DNA from: Anaerolineae bacterium
Lineage (GTDB): Bacteria; Chloroflexota; Anaerolineae; J102
Length of the DNA: 15,570 nucleotides
Reading direction: 5' to 3'
Assembly: GCA_027036755.1 (NCBI GenBank)
Contig: JALWDV010000144.1
Span: 1-15,570, forward strand
The notes beneath the pieces were generated by a model. It did no database searches and was not told the DNA's origin. It worked only from the letters and a program-made list of their open reading frames with translations. The translations under genes and the position numbers were made by a program. Positions 6,731 through 13,923 of this stretch are shown piece after piece (position 1 is the stretch's first letter; the number at the start of each line of letters is the position of its first letter).

Positions 6731-7527
6731 AGTTGTTGACAGGCAAAACGGCAGGAGTCACCGGCGCGGGCGGGGGCATCGGCCGCGCCATCGCGCTGGC
6801 GCTGGCCGATGCGGGCGCCAAAGTCATGGTTACTGATATCGATGAGGCCGCGGCGCAGCGGGTGCGGGATGAGATCCTGGCCCAGGGCGGGGCGGCTGAG
6901 GCCATGCACCTGGATGTGACCAATCAGCCCGAGGCGGAAGCGGTGGTGCGGGCCATCGCCGACGCCTGGGGCAGATTAGATATCTGGTGCAATAACGCGG
7001 GCGTCAGCACCATGAATCGCTTTGTGGATCTGACAGAGGGGGACTGGGATTTCAATATGGACATCAATGCCAAGGGCGCGTTTCTGTGTTCCCAAGTCGT
7101 GGTGCGGCAGATGCTCAGGCAGCCGTTGGATGCTGACGGCGTTCGCGGGCGCATTATCAATACGGCCAGTATGGCTGGCAAGCGAGGCAACGCCCCCTTC
7201 CTGGCCCATTATGTGGCCTCCAAGTTCGCGGTGGTGGGGTTGACGCAGGCCATGGCCGGCGAATTTGGCCCGGATAAAATCCTGGTCAACGCGGTGTGTC
7301 CTGGTTATGTGCGCACGGGCATGCAAGAGCGGGAACTACAATGGGAGGCGCAGCTCCGGGGCGTCAGCGTGGAAGAGGTGCAGCGGCTGTACATCGAAGA
7401 TACGCCTTTGGGGCGATTGGAAACGCCCGAGGATGTGGCGAAAGTCGTTCTCTTCCTGGCCTCTCCCCTGGCCAATTTCATCACCGGTGAGGCTGTCGAT
7501 GTCAACGGCGGCGCATGGATGGATTGA
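6727..7527 (+). CDS. Short-chain dehydrogenase/reductase, probable polyol or sugar dehydrogenase
   Basis: This 266-residue protein is a classical SDR. The Rossmann motif is TGAGGGIG at 12-19, D37 at the end of strand 2 favours NAD(H) over NADP(H), NNAG is at 89-92, and the catalytic set is N114, S148, Y162 and K166. The C-terminal FITGEAVDVNGGAWM is typical of the sugar-alcohol and sorbitol dehydrogenase-like group. The gene overlaps the kinase stop (ATGA) and has AGGAGG just upstream, so it is co-translated with the kinase. In this cluster it most likely oxidises a polyol to a ketose, or the reverse, before phosphorylation. The exact substrate cannot be read from the sequence. Confidence 0.92.
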   Translation: MKLLTGKTAGVTGAGGGIGRAIALALADAGAKVMVTDIDEAAAQRVRDEILAQGGAAEAMHLDVTNQPEAEAVVRAIADAWGRLDIWCNNAGVSTMNRFVDLTEGDWDFNMDINAKGAFLCSQVVVRQMLRQPLDADGVRGRIINTASMAGKRGNAPFLAHYVASKFAVVGLTQAMAGEFGPDKILVNAVCPGYVRTGMQERELQWEAQLRGVSVEEVQRLYIEDTPLGRLETPEDVAKVVLFLASPLANFITGEAVDVNGGAWMD

Positions 7528-7559
7528 TGCGCTTCTTTTGCGGTCTGGCCGGCTGCGGA

Positions 7560-7582
7560 AATCTCTATAAATCTCCAACCTC
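7560..7582 (-). repeat. Phased GAGATT-type repeat upstream of the solute-binding protein gene
   Basis: On the minus strand GAGATT occurs at 7575-7570 and again at 7565-7560, exactly 10 bp apart, with a degenerate GAGGTT at 7582-7577. The same decamer pattern (GAGATTYATA) appears on the plus strand near 15405-15440, which suggests a dispersed short repeat. Confidence 0.5.
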
Positions 7583-7619
7583 TAATTTCCCACCCATTCT
7601 CACTCAACGGAGGAAACTC

Positions 7620-8939
7620 ATGAAACATCATCGTCGTTTTATTCTCTTGCTGGCATTGAGTCTGTTGTTGGCTCTGGTCGTCAGCGCATGTACGGGCGCA
7701 CAACCCACCGCCGCGCCCAAGCCTGCGGAAAGCCAGGCGAAGCCCACTGAGGCGCCGGCCAAGGCGGAAAAGGTGACCCTGAACGTCATCATGGAAGAGG
7801 TGCCGGATTATGACATCGTGGTGGCGCTAACCAAGAAGTTCAAAGCCGACAACCCGGATATTGATGTCGTCTTTGATGCAATGCCCTATGACGCCATGCG
7901 GGATAAAATCCTGACCTCATTCCTGGCGCCCAAGGCCACCTATGACATTATTATCGTCGATAACCCCTGGATGGACGAATTTGGCAACGCTGGTTATCTC
8001 ACCCCTCTCGATGATTATATCGCCAAGACTGACGGGTATGACTATGACGATTTCGTCGGGCCTCTGCGGGATATCGGCGAGGTCAATGGCAAGATTTATG
8101 GCGCGCCTTACTACAATTATGCGCTGGGTCTTATCGTGCGCCAAGATATCTTCGATGATAAGGGCTTAAGCGCGCCCGCGACCGTGGATGATTACGTGAA
8201 GACAGTGCAGTCCCTGACCACGGATGATTTCTATGGCGCGGCCATGCAGCCACAGCGAGGCTACAAGATCTTCGAGGAATGGAAAAACTGGCTCTATGGC
8301 AAAGGTGGCGATCTCATGGATGATCAGGGCAATGTTATCATCAACAATGATGCTGCGCTCAAGGCCCTGCAACTGTATATCGACACCTACAACACTGCCG
8401 CCCCGCCCAATTCCCTGAATTGGGGCTTTGATGAGGCGCTGCGCGCCATGGCGTCGGGCCAGGCCGCGACCATGCTCAGCTACAACTGGATGCTCCCCAC
8501 CCTGAACAAGCCGGACGGCCCCGCAGGCGATCTGGCTGGCAAGTTCCAGCTCTACGAGGTGCCGGGCGGCAAGGCGGTGTTGGGGGCATGGCATTGGGCT
8601 ATCCCCAAGAATTCCCAGAACGCGGACGCTGCCTGGAAGTATATTTCCTGGCTGACCTCACCTTCGGTGGACAAGGAACGAGTCATTATGGGCGGCGCGC
8701 CGATTCGCACCAGCGTGCTGCAAGATAAGGAGGTCTGGGAAAAGGGCTTTGGTGAGCAGTATTACACCACCGTGCTCAAGATCCTGGAGGATGCAGAGCC
8801 TCTGGCCACCGGCGACCACGCTGAGGAGGTTATCGACGTGGTGGGCGCCGAGCTCAATGCGGCTGTGGCGGGCCAGAAAGAGCCCAAACAGGCATTGGAT
8901 GATGCAGCCAAACAGGTCGAAGAGATTATGAATCGATAG
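7620..8939 (+). CDS. ABC transporter sugar-binding lipoprotein
   Basis: This 439-residue protein is the extracytoplasmic solute receptor for the transporter encoded downstream. It starts with a lipoprotein signal peptide: KHHRR, a Leu-rich core, then the lipobox VSAC with lipidated Cys24. A low-complexity Ala/Pro/Thr/Glu linker follows (about 25-49), a style common in Chloroflexota. The remainder reads as a MalE/UgpB-like family 1 binding protein: LTKKFKADNPDIDVVFDAMP, then DIIIVDNPWMDEFGNAGYL, then the C-lobe WHWAIPKNSQNADAAWKYI. The start is ATG 7620, with GGAGG 6 nt upstream. A 92-bp gap separates it from the SDR gene. The ligand is probably a monosaccharide, polyol or small glycoside; the family does not tell which. 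Confidence 0.94.
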   Translation: MKHHRRFILLLALSLLLALVVSACTGAQPTAAPKPAESQAKPTEAPAKAEKVTLNVIMEEVPDYDIVVALTKKFKADNPDIDVVFDAMPYDAMRDKILTSFLAPKATYDIIIVDNPWMDEFGNAGYLTPLDDYIAKTDGYDYDDFVGPLRDIGEVNGKIYGAPYYNYALGLIVRQDIFDDKGLSAPATVDDYVKTVQSLTTDDFYGAAMQPQRGYKIFEEWKNWLYGKGGDLMDDQGNVIINNDAALKALQLYIDTYNTAAPPNSLNWGFDEALRAMASGQAATMLSYNWMLPTLNKPDGPAGDLAGKFQLYEVPGGKAVLGAWHWAIPKNSQNADAAWKYISWLTSPSVDKERVIMGGAPIRTSVLQDKEVWEKGFGEQYYTTVLKILEDAEPLATGDHAEEVIDVVGAELNAAVAGQKEPKQALDDAAKQVEEIMNR

Positions 8940-8945
8940 CGACCC

Positions 8946-9000
8946 AGGGCGACGCACTCGAAAACAGGCTTCAAGCCCATTTATGGAAGTGCGTCGCCCT
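8946..9000 (+). promoter_or_regulatory. Long hairpin between binding-protein and permease genes
   Basis: AGGGCGACGCACT (8946-8958) is exactly complementary to AGTGCGTCGCCCT (8988-9000), a 13-bp stem with a 29-nt loop. No T-run follows, so it is a poor intrinsic terminator. Its position suits a 3' stabiliser or partial terminator that gives more binding protein than permease, as known for the malE-malF intergenic region. Confidence 0.7.
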
Positions 9001-9028
9001 CTCTTGCCTTTCACACAAGGGGTTTTTC

Positions 9029-9904
9029 ATGATCACCCGACGCTCTTTTTTTCCATTTTCTGTTCGATTGATCGTGCCGCTGGCCCTGGCGCTGCTGGTG
9101 GTGTTGGTCTATCCCCTGGTCTTCTCATTCTGGGTCTCTCTGCACGACTACTCTTTGACTGCGCTGGAGGATATCCGCTTCGTCGGGTTGAAGAACTATA
9201 TCGAATTGGGGAGCAATCCCTCCTTTTGGAATGCCCTGCGCAATACGTTGGTCTTCGTCTTTGGCGCTGTCTTTTTGGAGACAATGCTGGGCTTCAGTCT
9301 GGCATTGCTCCTGCACCGGCCCGGCCACCGTTTCACAAACGTTTTTCGTTCCATTTTGCTCACGCCCATGTTCATCACGCCCATCGCCGTGGGGTTGATG
9401 TTTCGCTTCCTCCTCAACCAACAATTGGGCGTCCTGCCCTATCTGCTGGGCAAGTTGGGCATCCAGATCGATTTCTTTGGCTCCGGGCAGGCGTTGTTTT
9501 CTTTAATTCTCATCGATGTATGGCAATGGACGCCCTTCATGCTGCTCCTCTTCCTGGCCGGCCTGGAATCCCTGCCTGCCGCGCCCTTCGAGGCCGCGCG
9601 CGTGGATGGCGCTTCCTGGGGCTTTACGCTGCGTAAAGTCACGCTGCCATTGATGAAACCGGTAATCCTGGTGGCGCTCATTATTCGCGGCCTGGATGCT
9701 TTCAAGGTCTTCGAATATGTGTATGCGATCACTCGCGGTGGCCCAGGTGACAGCACCGAGACTATTCTCTACTACATCTACAAGGTCGCATTCCGCTTCT
9801 TCCGCATGGGCGAGGCCGCGGCCATGGCTTATGTGCTCATCCTCATCACCATGGTGCTGGTCATCATCCTCTATCGCCTGATGACTCCCAAGGAGGAGGC
9901 GTGA
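9029..9904 (+). CDS. ABC sugar transporter permease, MalF/UgpA-type
   Basis: This 291-residue integral membrane protein is one half of the permease channel. It has a short cytoplasmic N-terminus, a first membrane span at about 13-34, and five more hydrophobic spans. The cytoplasmic EAA loop that contacts the ATPase is EAARVDGASWGFTLRKVTLP at 188-207. DAFKVFEYVYAITRGGPGDS near the C-terminus is highly typical of MalF-like permeases. It follows the long hairpin, and its stop is one base from the next gene. It acts with the second permease, the ATPase and the lipoprotein. Confidence 0.95.
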   Translation: MITRRSFFPFSVRLIVPLALALLVVLVYPLVFSFWVSLHDYSLTALEDIRFVGLKNYIELGSNPSFWNALRNTLVFVFGAVFLETMLGFSLALLLHRPGHRFTNVFRSILLTPMFITPIAVGLMFRFLLNQQLGVLPYLLGKLGIQIDFFGSGQALFSLILIDVWQWTPFMLLLFLAGLESLPAAPFEAARVDGASWGFTLRKVTLPLMKPVILVALIIRGLDAFKVFEYVYAITRGGPGDSTETILYYIYKVAFRFFRMGEAAAMAYVLILITMVLVIILYRLMTPKEEA

Positions 9905-9905
9905 C

Positions 9906-10739
9906 ATGAACGATTCCCGCTATTGGCGACGCACCCTGGGCGACTGGGGAGGCACTCTCATCCTCATTATTGCACTCATCGTTGTGCTTTTCCCCTACGC
10001 ATGGATTTTTCTCACCTCTCTCAAGCCTACCGTGCTGGTGGCCCAACCTGACGTCTGGCTTTTCCAACCCACCTTGGCTAACTGGCGCGAGGTGTTGTTG
10101 GAATCGGACGTCCCCCGCTATCTGTTGAACAGCGTCATCGTGGGCCTGAGCACCGTGCTCATCGCGCTCGTGGTGGCTGCGCCCGCGTCCTACTCCTTTT
10201 CCCGCTTCAAGACCGGCGGCGGGCCGGTGCGCTTCAGCATCCTGGCCGCAGAGATGCTGCCTCCGGCCGTGCTCATCGTGCCCTTGTTCCTGCTCATGTT
10301 CAACCTGCAAATGCTGGACACGCACATCGCGCTCATCGCGGCCCATCTCACCTTTGTCACCCCGGTCATCACCTGGTTCCTCATTGGCTTTTTCGATGAA
10401 GTGCCTAAGGAATTGGAGGAACAGGCCATGGTGGATGGCTACACCCAGTTTCAAGCTTTTTACAAGGTGGTTTTGCCAACGGTGCGCCCTGGCCTGGCGG
10501 CCGCCGCCATCTTTGGCTTTGTACTTTCGTGGAACGACATGTTCTATGCCCTGATTCTCAGCGGCGGTAACAACAAAACCTTGCCTGTGGCCATTGCCGG
10601 GTTCTGGACCTTTCGCGGCATTGAGATGGGCAAAATGGCTGTGGCTATCCTCATCGCCATTGTGCCTGTTCTTATCGTTTCCTTCTTCATTCAGAAATAT
10701 CTCGTCAAAGGATTGGGCGGCGGCGCCGTCAAATACTAA
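9906..10739 (+). CDS. ABC sugar transporter permease, MalG/UgpE-type
   Basis: This 277-residue permease forms the second half of the channel. The first membrane span is at about 16-38 and ends in the MalG-type SLKP. The EAA loop is EQAMVDGYTQFQAFYKVVLP at 172-191, with Q173 replacing the first Ala. SWNDMFYALILSGGNNKTLP is the usual C-terminal block of this subfamily. The start is ATG 9906, with AGGAGG 9 nt upstream inside the end of the previous gene. The tight spacing indicates co-translation with the partner permease. Confidence 0.95.
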   Translation: MNDSRYWRRTLGDWGGTLILIIALIVVLFPYAWIFLTSLKPTVLVAQPDVWLFQPTLANWREVLLESDVPRYLLNSVIVGLSTVLIALVVAAPASYSFSRFKTGGGPVRFSILAAEMLPPAVLIVPLFLLMFNLQMLDTHIALIAAHLTFVTPVITWFLIGFFDEVPKELEEQAMVDGYTQFQAFYKVVLPTVRPGLAAAAIFGFVLSWNDMFYALILSGGNNKTLPVAIAGFWTFRGIEMGKMAVAILIAIVPVLIVSFFIQKYLVKGLGGGAVKY

Positions 10740-10752
10740 TAGGAGTGAACTT

Positions 10753-11826
10753 ATGGCGGATATTCGCCTCAAACAGATCGAAAAGTATTTCGGCGACGTG
10801 CATGTCGTCAAAGGCCTGAACTTACACATTGAGGATGGCAGTTTCACTGTGCTGGTGGGGCCTTCGGGCTGTGGCAAAACCACTACCCTGCGCCTTATCG
10901 CCGGGCTGGAGACCGTCTCCTCGGGCAAGATTTACATCGGGGATCAAGACGTCACCGGCCTGGAGCCCAAAGACCGGAACGTGGCCATGGTCTTCCAAAA
11001 CTATGCCCTGTATCCTCACATGAGCGTGTATGATAACATCGCGTTCGGATTGCAAGCCCGCAAGGTGGACAGAAAGGAGATCGACCGTCGAGTGCAACGG
11101 GCTGCGGCCATGCTGGGCATCGGCAACCTGCTCAAGCGCAAGCCCAGGCAGCTTTCGGGCGGCCAGCAGCAACGGGTGGCCATTGGCCGAGCCATCGTGC
11201 GCAATCCTAACGCATTCCTTTTCGATGAACCTCTGAGCAACCTCGACGCCAAACTTCGGGTGGAGATGCGCACTGAACTCCTGAAACTGCATCGGGAATT
11301 GGACGCGACCGCAGTCTATGTCACCCATGATCAGGAGGAGGCCATGACCATGGGCGACCAAATCGTCGTCATGCAGGGCGGGGTTATCCAGCAACAAGGA
11401 ACCCCGCGTGAGATCTATTTTCAGCCTGAAAACCTCTTTGTAGCGGGTTTCATTGGCAGTCCGGCCATGAACATGCTGGCGGGGCGATTGGAGAACGGGG
11501 ACTTCGTCTCCCCGCACATTCGCATTCCACTGGGTTTGCAGGAGCCCGACGGAGAGGTGATTCTGGGCGTGCGACCGGAGGATATTCATCTGCCCAACTC
11601 TTTGAGCAATCGACGAGCGACGCCGCCCATTACAGCTCAGGTTGAGGTCATTGAGTTGCTGGGTTCGCGAGCTATCGTGCCCCTGCGATTGGGCGAACAG
11701 GCTATCAAGGCGGTTATCGAGGAGCGGTTCTTGCATCGGGTGCAGGAAGGCGCGCCCGTGCAACTTGTCTTCGATCGAGAACGTCTCCACCTGTTCAACG
11801 CGGCTACGGGGAAGCGCATCTCATGA
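10753..11826 (+). CDS. ABC transporter ATPase, UgpC/MsmK/MalK-type
   Basis: This 357-residue protein powers sugar import. Walker A is GPSGCGKTT at 36-44, the Q-loop is Q82, the ABC signature is LSGGQ at 134-138, Walker B is FLFDEP at 155-160, the D-loop is SNLD at 162-165, and the switch histidine is H192. From about 235 it carries the C-terminal OB-fold (TOBE) regulatory domain typical of MalK/UgpC, including LGVRPEDIHLP. The start is ATG 10753, with AGGAG (10741-10745) 7 nt upstream. Such ATPases sometimes serve several transporters, but this one sits in the operon with its own permeases. Its end overlaps the phosphatase gene (ATGA). Confidence 0.96.
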   Translation: MADIRLKQIEKYFGDVHVVKGLNLHIEDGSFTVLVGPSGCGKTTTLRLIAGLETVSSGKIYIGDQDVTGLEPKDRNVAMVFQNYALYPHMSVYDNIAFGLQARKVDRKEIDRRVQRAAAMLGIGNLLKRKPRQLSGGQQQRVAIGRAIVRNPNAFLFDEPLSNLDAKLRVEMRTELLKLHRELDATAVYVTHDQEEAMTMGDQIVVMQGGVIQQQGTPREIYFQPENLFVAGFIGSPAMNMLAGRLENGDFVSPHIRIPLGLQEPDGEVILGVRPEDIHLPNSLSNRRATPPITAQVEVIELLGSRAIVPLRLGEQAIKAVIEERFLHRVQEGAPVQLVFDRERLHLFNAATGKRIS

Positions 11827-12611
11827 CGTTCTGGCTGCGAGAGCTGGACGCGGCCCGGGTTATTGCTCGGGCCGCGGGCGAGATGTTGCTTGCCCGCAGC
11901 TGGGATGCCCGCCCGCTGGATGTGCGATACAAAGGCGCTATCGATCCCGTCACCGAGATGGATCGGCGGGTGGAGGCTTTTGTGCGGGAGGAGCTCGTCC
12001 GCCGGTTTCCCAACTACGAGATTCTGGGCGAGGAGGAGGGCGGCTCGGGGGCGGAGTCGGACTCGCCCCGCTGGCTCATCGATCCGCTGGATGGCACCAC
12101 CAACTACGCCCACGGCTATCCCTGTTACGCCATCTCTATAGCCCTGGAGGTGGCGGGAGAGATTGTTCTGGGCGTAGTGTATAACCCGGCGCGGGACGAG
12201 CTTTTCGCGGCCCGGGCCGGCGGGGGAGCCACCCTCAATGGTCGCTCTATCGCTGTTTCCGCCACCCAGCGACTAGGGAAGAGCCTGCTGGCTTCGGGAT
12301 TTCCCTACGACGCTTGGACCAGCGACCGCGATAACGGCCAGGAGTGGCGTCGCTTCCTCAAGCGAGTGGTCTCCCTCCGCTCTGACGGCAGCGCTGCGTT
12401 GGACCTGTGCCATGTGGCATCGGGTCGCATTGATGGCTATTGGGAGCTGGATCTGGAACCGTGGGACATGGCCGCGGGCGCGCTCATCGTGACAGAGGCA
12501 GGGGGAAGCGTGACGCGAGTGGACGGTTCAATGTTTTCTCCCTACGGACGCAGCGTATTGGCAACCAATGGGCTCATCCATGGAGAAATGATTCAGATTT
12601 TGCAAGCATAG
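11823..12611 (+). CDS. Inositol monophosphatase-family sugar phosphatase
   Basis: This 262-residue Mg2+-dependent phosphatase belongs to the IMPase/FBPase superfamily. Metal-binding motifs are intact: E70 and E71 in GEEEGG, DPLDGTTNY at 87-95 (D87, D90, G91, T92), and WDMAAGALIVTEAGG from 214 with D215. DPVTEMD at 41-47 is the usual N-terminal block. It is ATGA-coupled to the ATPase gene, so it belongs to the operon. Homologues hydrolyse inositol phosphate, sugar phosphates, or 3'-phosphoadenosine 5'-phosphate. In this cluster a sugar or polyol phosphate is more likely. Pairing a phosphatase with a kinase may serve a pathway step or relieve sugar-phosphate stress; this is inference. Confidence 0.92.
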   Translation: MTFWLRELDAARVIARAAGEMLLARSWDARPLDVRYKGAIDPVTEMDRRVEAFVREELVRRFPNYEILGEEEGGSGAESDSPRWLIDPLDGTTNYAHGYPCYAISIALEVAGEIVLGVVYNPARDELFAARAGGGATLNGRSIAVSATQRLGKSLLASGFPYDAWTSDRDNGQEWRRFLKRVVSLRSDGSAALDLCHVASGRIDGYWELDLEPWDMAAGALIVTEAGGSVTRVDGSMFSPYGRSVLATNGLIHGEMIQILQA

Positions 12612-12636
12612 CCTCGATCCGTCGTTGGGTTGTCCC

Positions 12637-12798
12637 TCATTCCACCGTCCGTTCCACTGCGATAAGGCGGAGGGATAGCGGCCCGGCTGGCAGCGTGGTC
12701 AGGTTCAGGCGCAGCAGCAGGCCCGAAGCCGCGCGCTCGACCCGATAGCGCATGGCCCAATGCTGGCCGACTTTCAGAAACCGCGGGAATGGTGTATC
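12637..12798 (-). pseudogene. Coding-like C-terminal fragment, possible gene remnant
   Basis: On the minus strand a 53-codon open frame ends in TGA at 12637-12639 and is closed upstream by TAG at 12799-12801. It has one internal ATG (12753, giving 38 residues) and no ribosome site. The translation (GLLLRLNLTTLPAGPLSLRL and flanks) has alternating hydrophobic residues and strong G/C in third codon positions, as in real coding sequence. It lies between the sugar operon and the GC-rich kinase pair. It may be the 3' end of a gene truncated when that pair arrived, or a chance frame. I do not recognise the family. Confidence 0.3.
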
Positions 12799-12810
12799 CT
12801 ACGCGAGATC

Positions 12811-13923
12811 ATGCTCACTCTCGATCTCCGTCTGGCCCTCACCCTGCTGCTGGTACTGCTGATGCTGGCCGCGACCGCGGGCGCGTGGCTGCAACGCTAT
12901 CGTCAGCGCCGGCGCGGCCGCCAGCTCGACCGCACGGCCTGGGATCACGCGCCCGTGGGCATGATGCGCCTGGCCGCGGACGCGCGCTTGCTCGCGGCCA
13001 ATGATCTGGCCCGGGCCTGGCTTCAGCTCCCCGACGACGCGGCGCAACTGTCCGAGGACGTCGGTTGGGATGAGACCTTGCGGGAGGATATGGCCCAGGC
13101 CCTGGCTCAAGACCGCCTGGTGCAGCGCACCGTGGCCCTGCCCGATGGTCGCACCCTGCATTGGCGTATTCATCCCCGTCCGCACGAGGTCTGGGTTTTC
13201 TTGCAGGATGTGAGCCTGGCTGCGCAACGGGGACGACTGGTGGATTTCCTGCTCAAGGAACTCTCCCACGAATTGCGCACGCCCCTCTCCATCATCCTCA
13301 CCAATCTCAACCTGCTGCGGGAGGGGCATCTGCCCCAGGAGACGGCCCGCCAGGCCCTGGATATGGCCGCGGCCGAGGCCCGGCATCTGCGCGCGCTGGT
13401 GGCCGATATGTTCGACCTGGGCCAGTTGGAGACGCGAGAACACTTGGCCTTGCGTCCGCTGCCCCTGGCCGAATTGGTGGGCCAGATCATCACCGAAATG
13501 ACGCCCGCGTTCCAGGGCAAAGGCGTGGCCTTGAGCCTGACCGCGGAGGAAGACCTGCCCCTGGTTCTGGGGGACGCCACCTGGCTGCGGCGGGCCATCC
13601 ATAATCTGCTGGACAACGCGCTCAAATTCTGCCGGCCGGGGGATGAGGCGCGCGTGCACCTGGAGCTGGCATCCGCGGGCGTGCGTTTCTCATTGTGCGA
13701 CACCGGCCCCGGCATCCCGCCCGACCACCTGCCTCTGGTCACCGAACGCTTCTACCGGGCCCATCCCGAACAAAGCGAGGGCAGCGGGCTGGGCCTGGCC
13801 CTGGCGGCCGAGATTTTGCGACATCACCACAGTCGTCTGGAGTTGCAAAGCCCGGCGCCGGGCCAGGATCGGGGTCTGTGCGCCAGCTTCATCTTGCCCA
13901 TCTTTACGGAGAATAAAGGATGA
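12811..13923 (+). CDS. Membrane-anchored sensor histidine kinase
   Basis: This 370-residue kinase has one N-terminal membrane span (about 7-25) with almost nothing outside the cell, a basic stretch (RYRQRRRGR), a PAS-like region (about 43-135, APVGMMRLAADARLLAANDL), then HisKA with LSHELRTPLS (phospho-acceptor H153) and the ATPase domain: N-box HNLLDNALKF (N265, N269), G1 DTGPGIP at 297-303, and G2 GSGLGLA at 324-330. All catalytic motifs are intact. I chose ATG 12811 because it opens with the membrane span; an upstream in-frame ATG at 12760 would add a weak polar tail, and neither has a strong ribosome site. No response regulator is in the window. It is ATGA-coupled to the next gene, which suggests that the two products work together. 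Confidence 0.92.
   Translation: MLTLDLRLALTLLLVLLMLAATAGAWLQRYRQRRRGRQLDRTAWDHAPVGMMRLAADARLLAANDLARAWLQLPDDAAQLSEDVGWDETLREDMAQALAQDRLVQRTVALPDGRTLHWRIHPRPHEVWVFLQDVSLAAQRGRLVDFLLKELSHELRTPLSIILTNLNLLREGHLPQETARQALDMAAAEARHLRALVADMFDLGQLETREHLALRPLPLAELVGQIITEMTPAFQGKGVALSLTAEEDLPLVLGDATWLRRAIHNLLDNALKFCRPGDEARVHLELASAGVRFSLCDTGPGIPPDHLPLVTERFYRAHPEQSEGSGLGLALAAEILRHHHSRLELQSPAPGQDRGLCASFILPIFTENKG

Noticed and set aside
7528..7619. Possible promoter before the binding-protein gene (TATAAA at 7566)
   Set aside because: No acceptable -35 hexamer lies at 16-18 bp, and the TATAAA is part of the GAGATT repeat. The gene can be read from the upstream operon.
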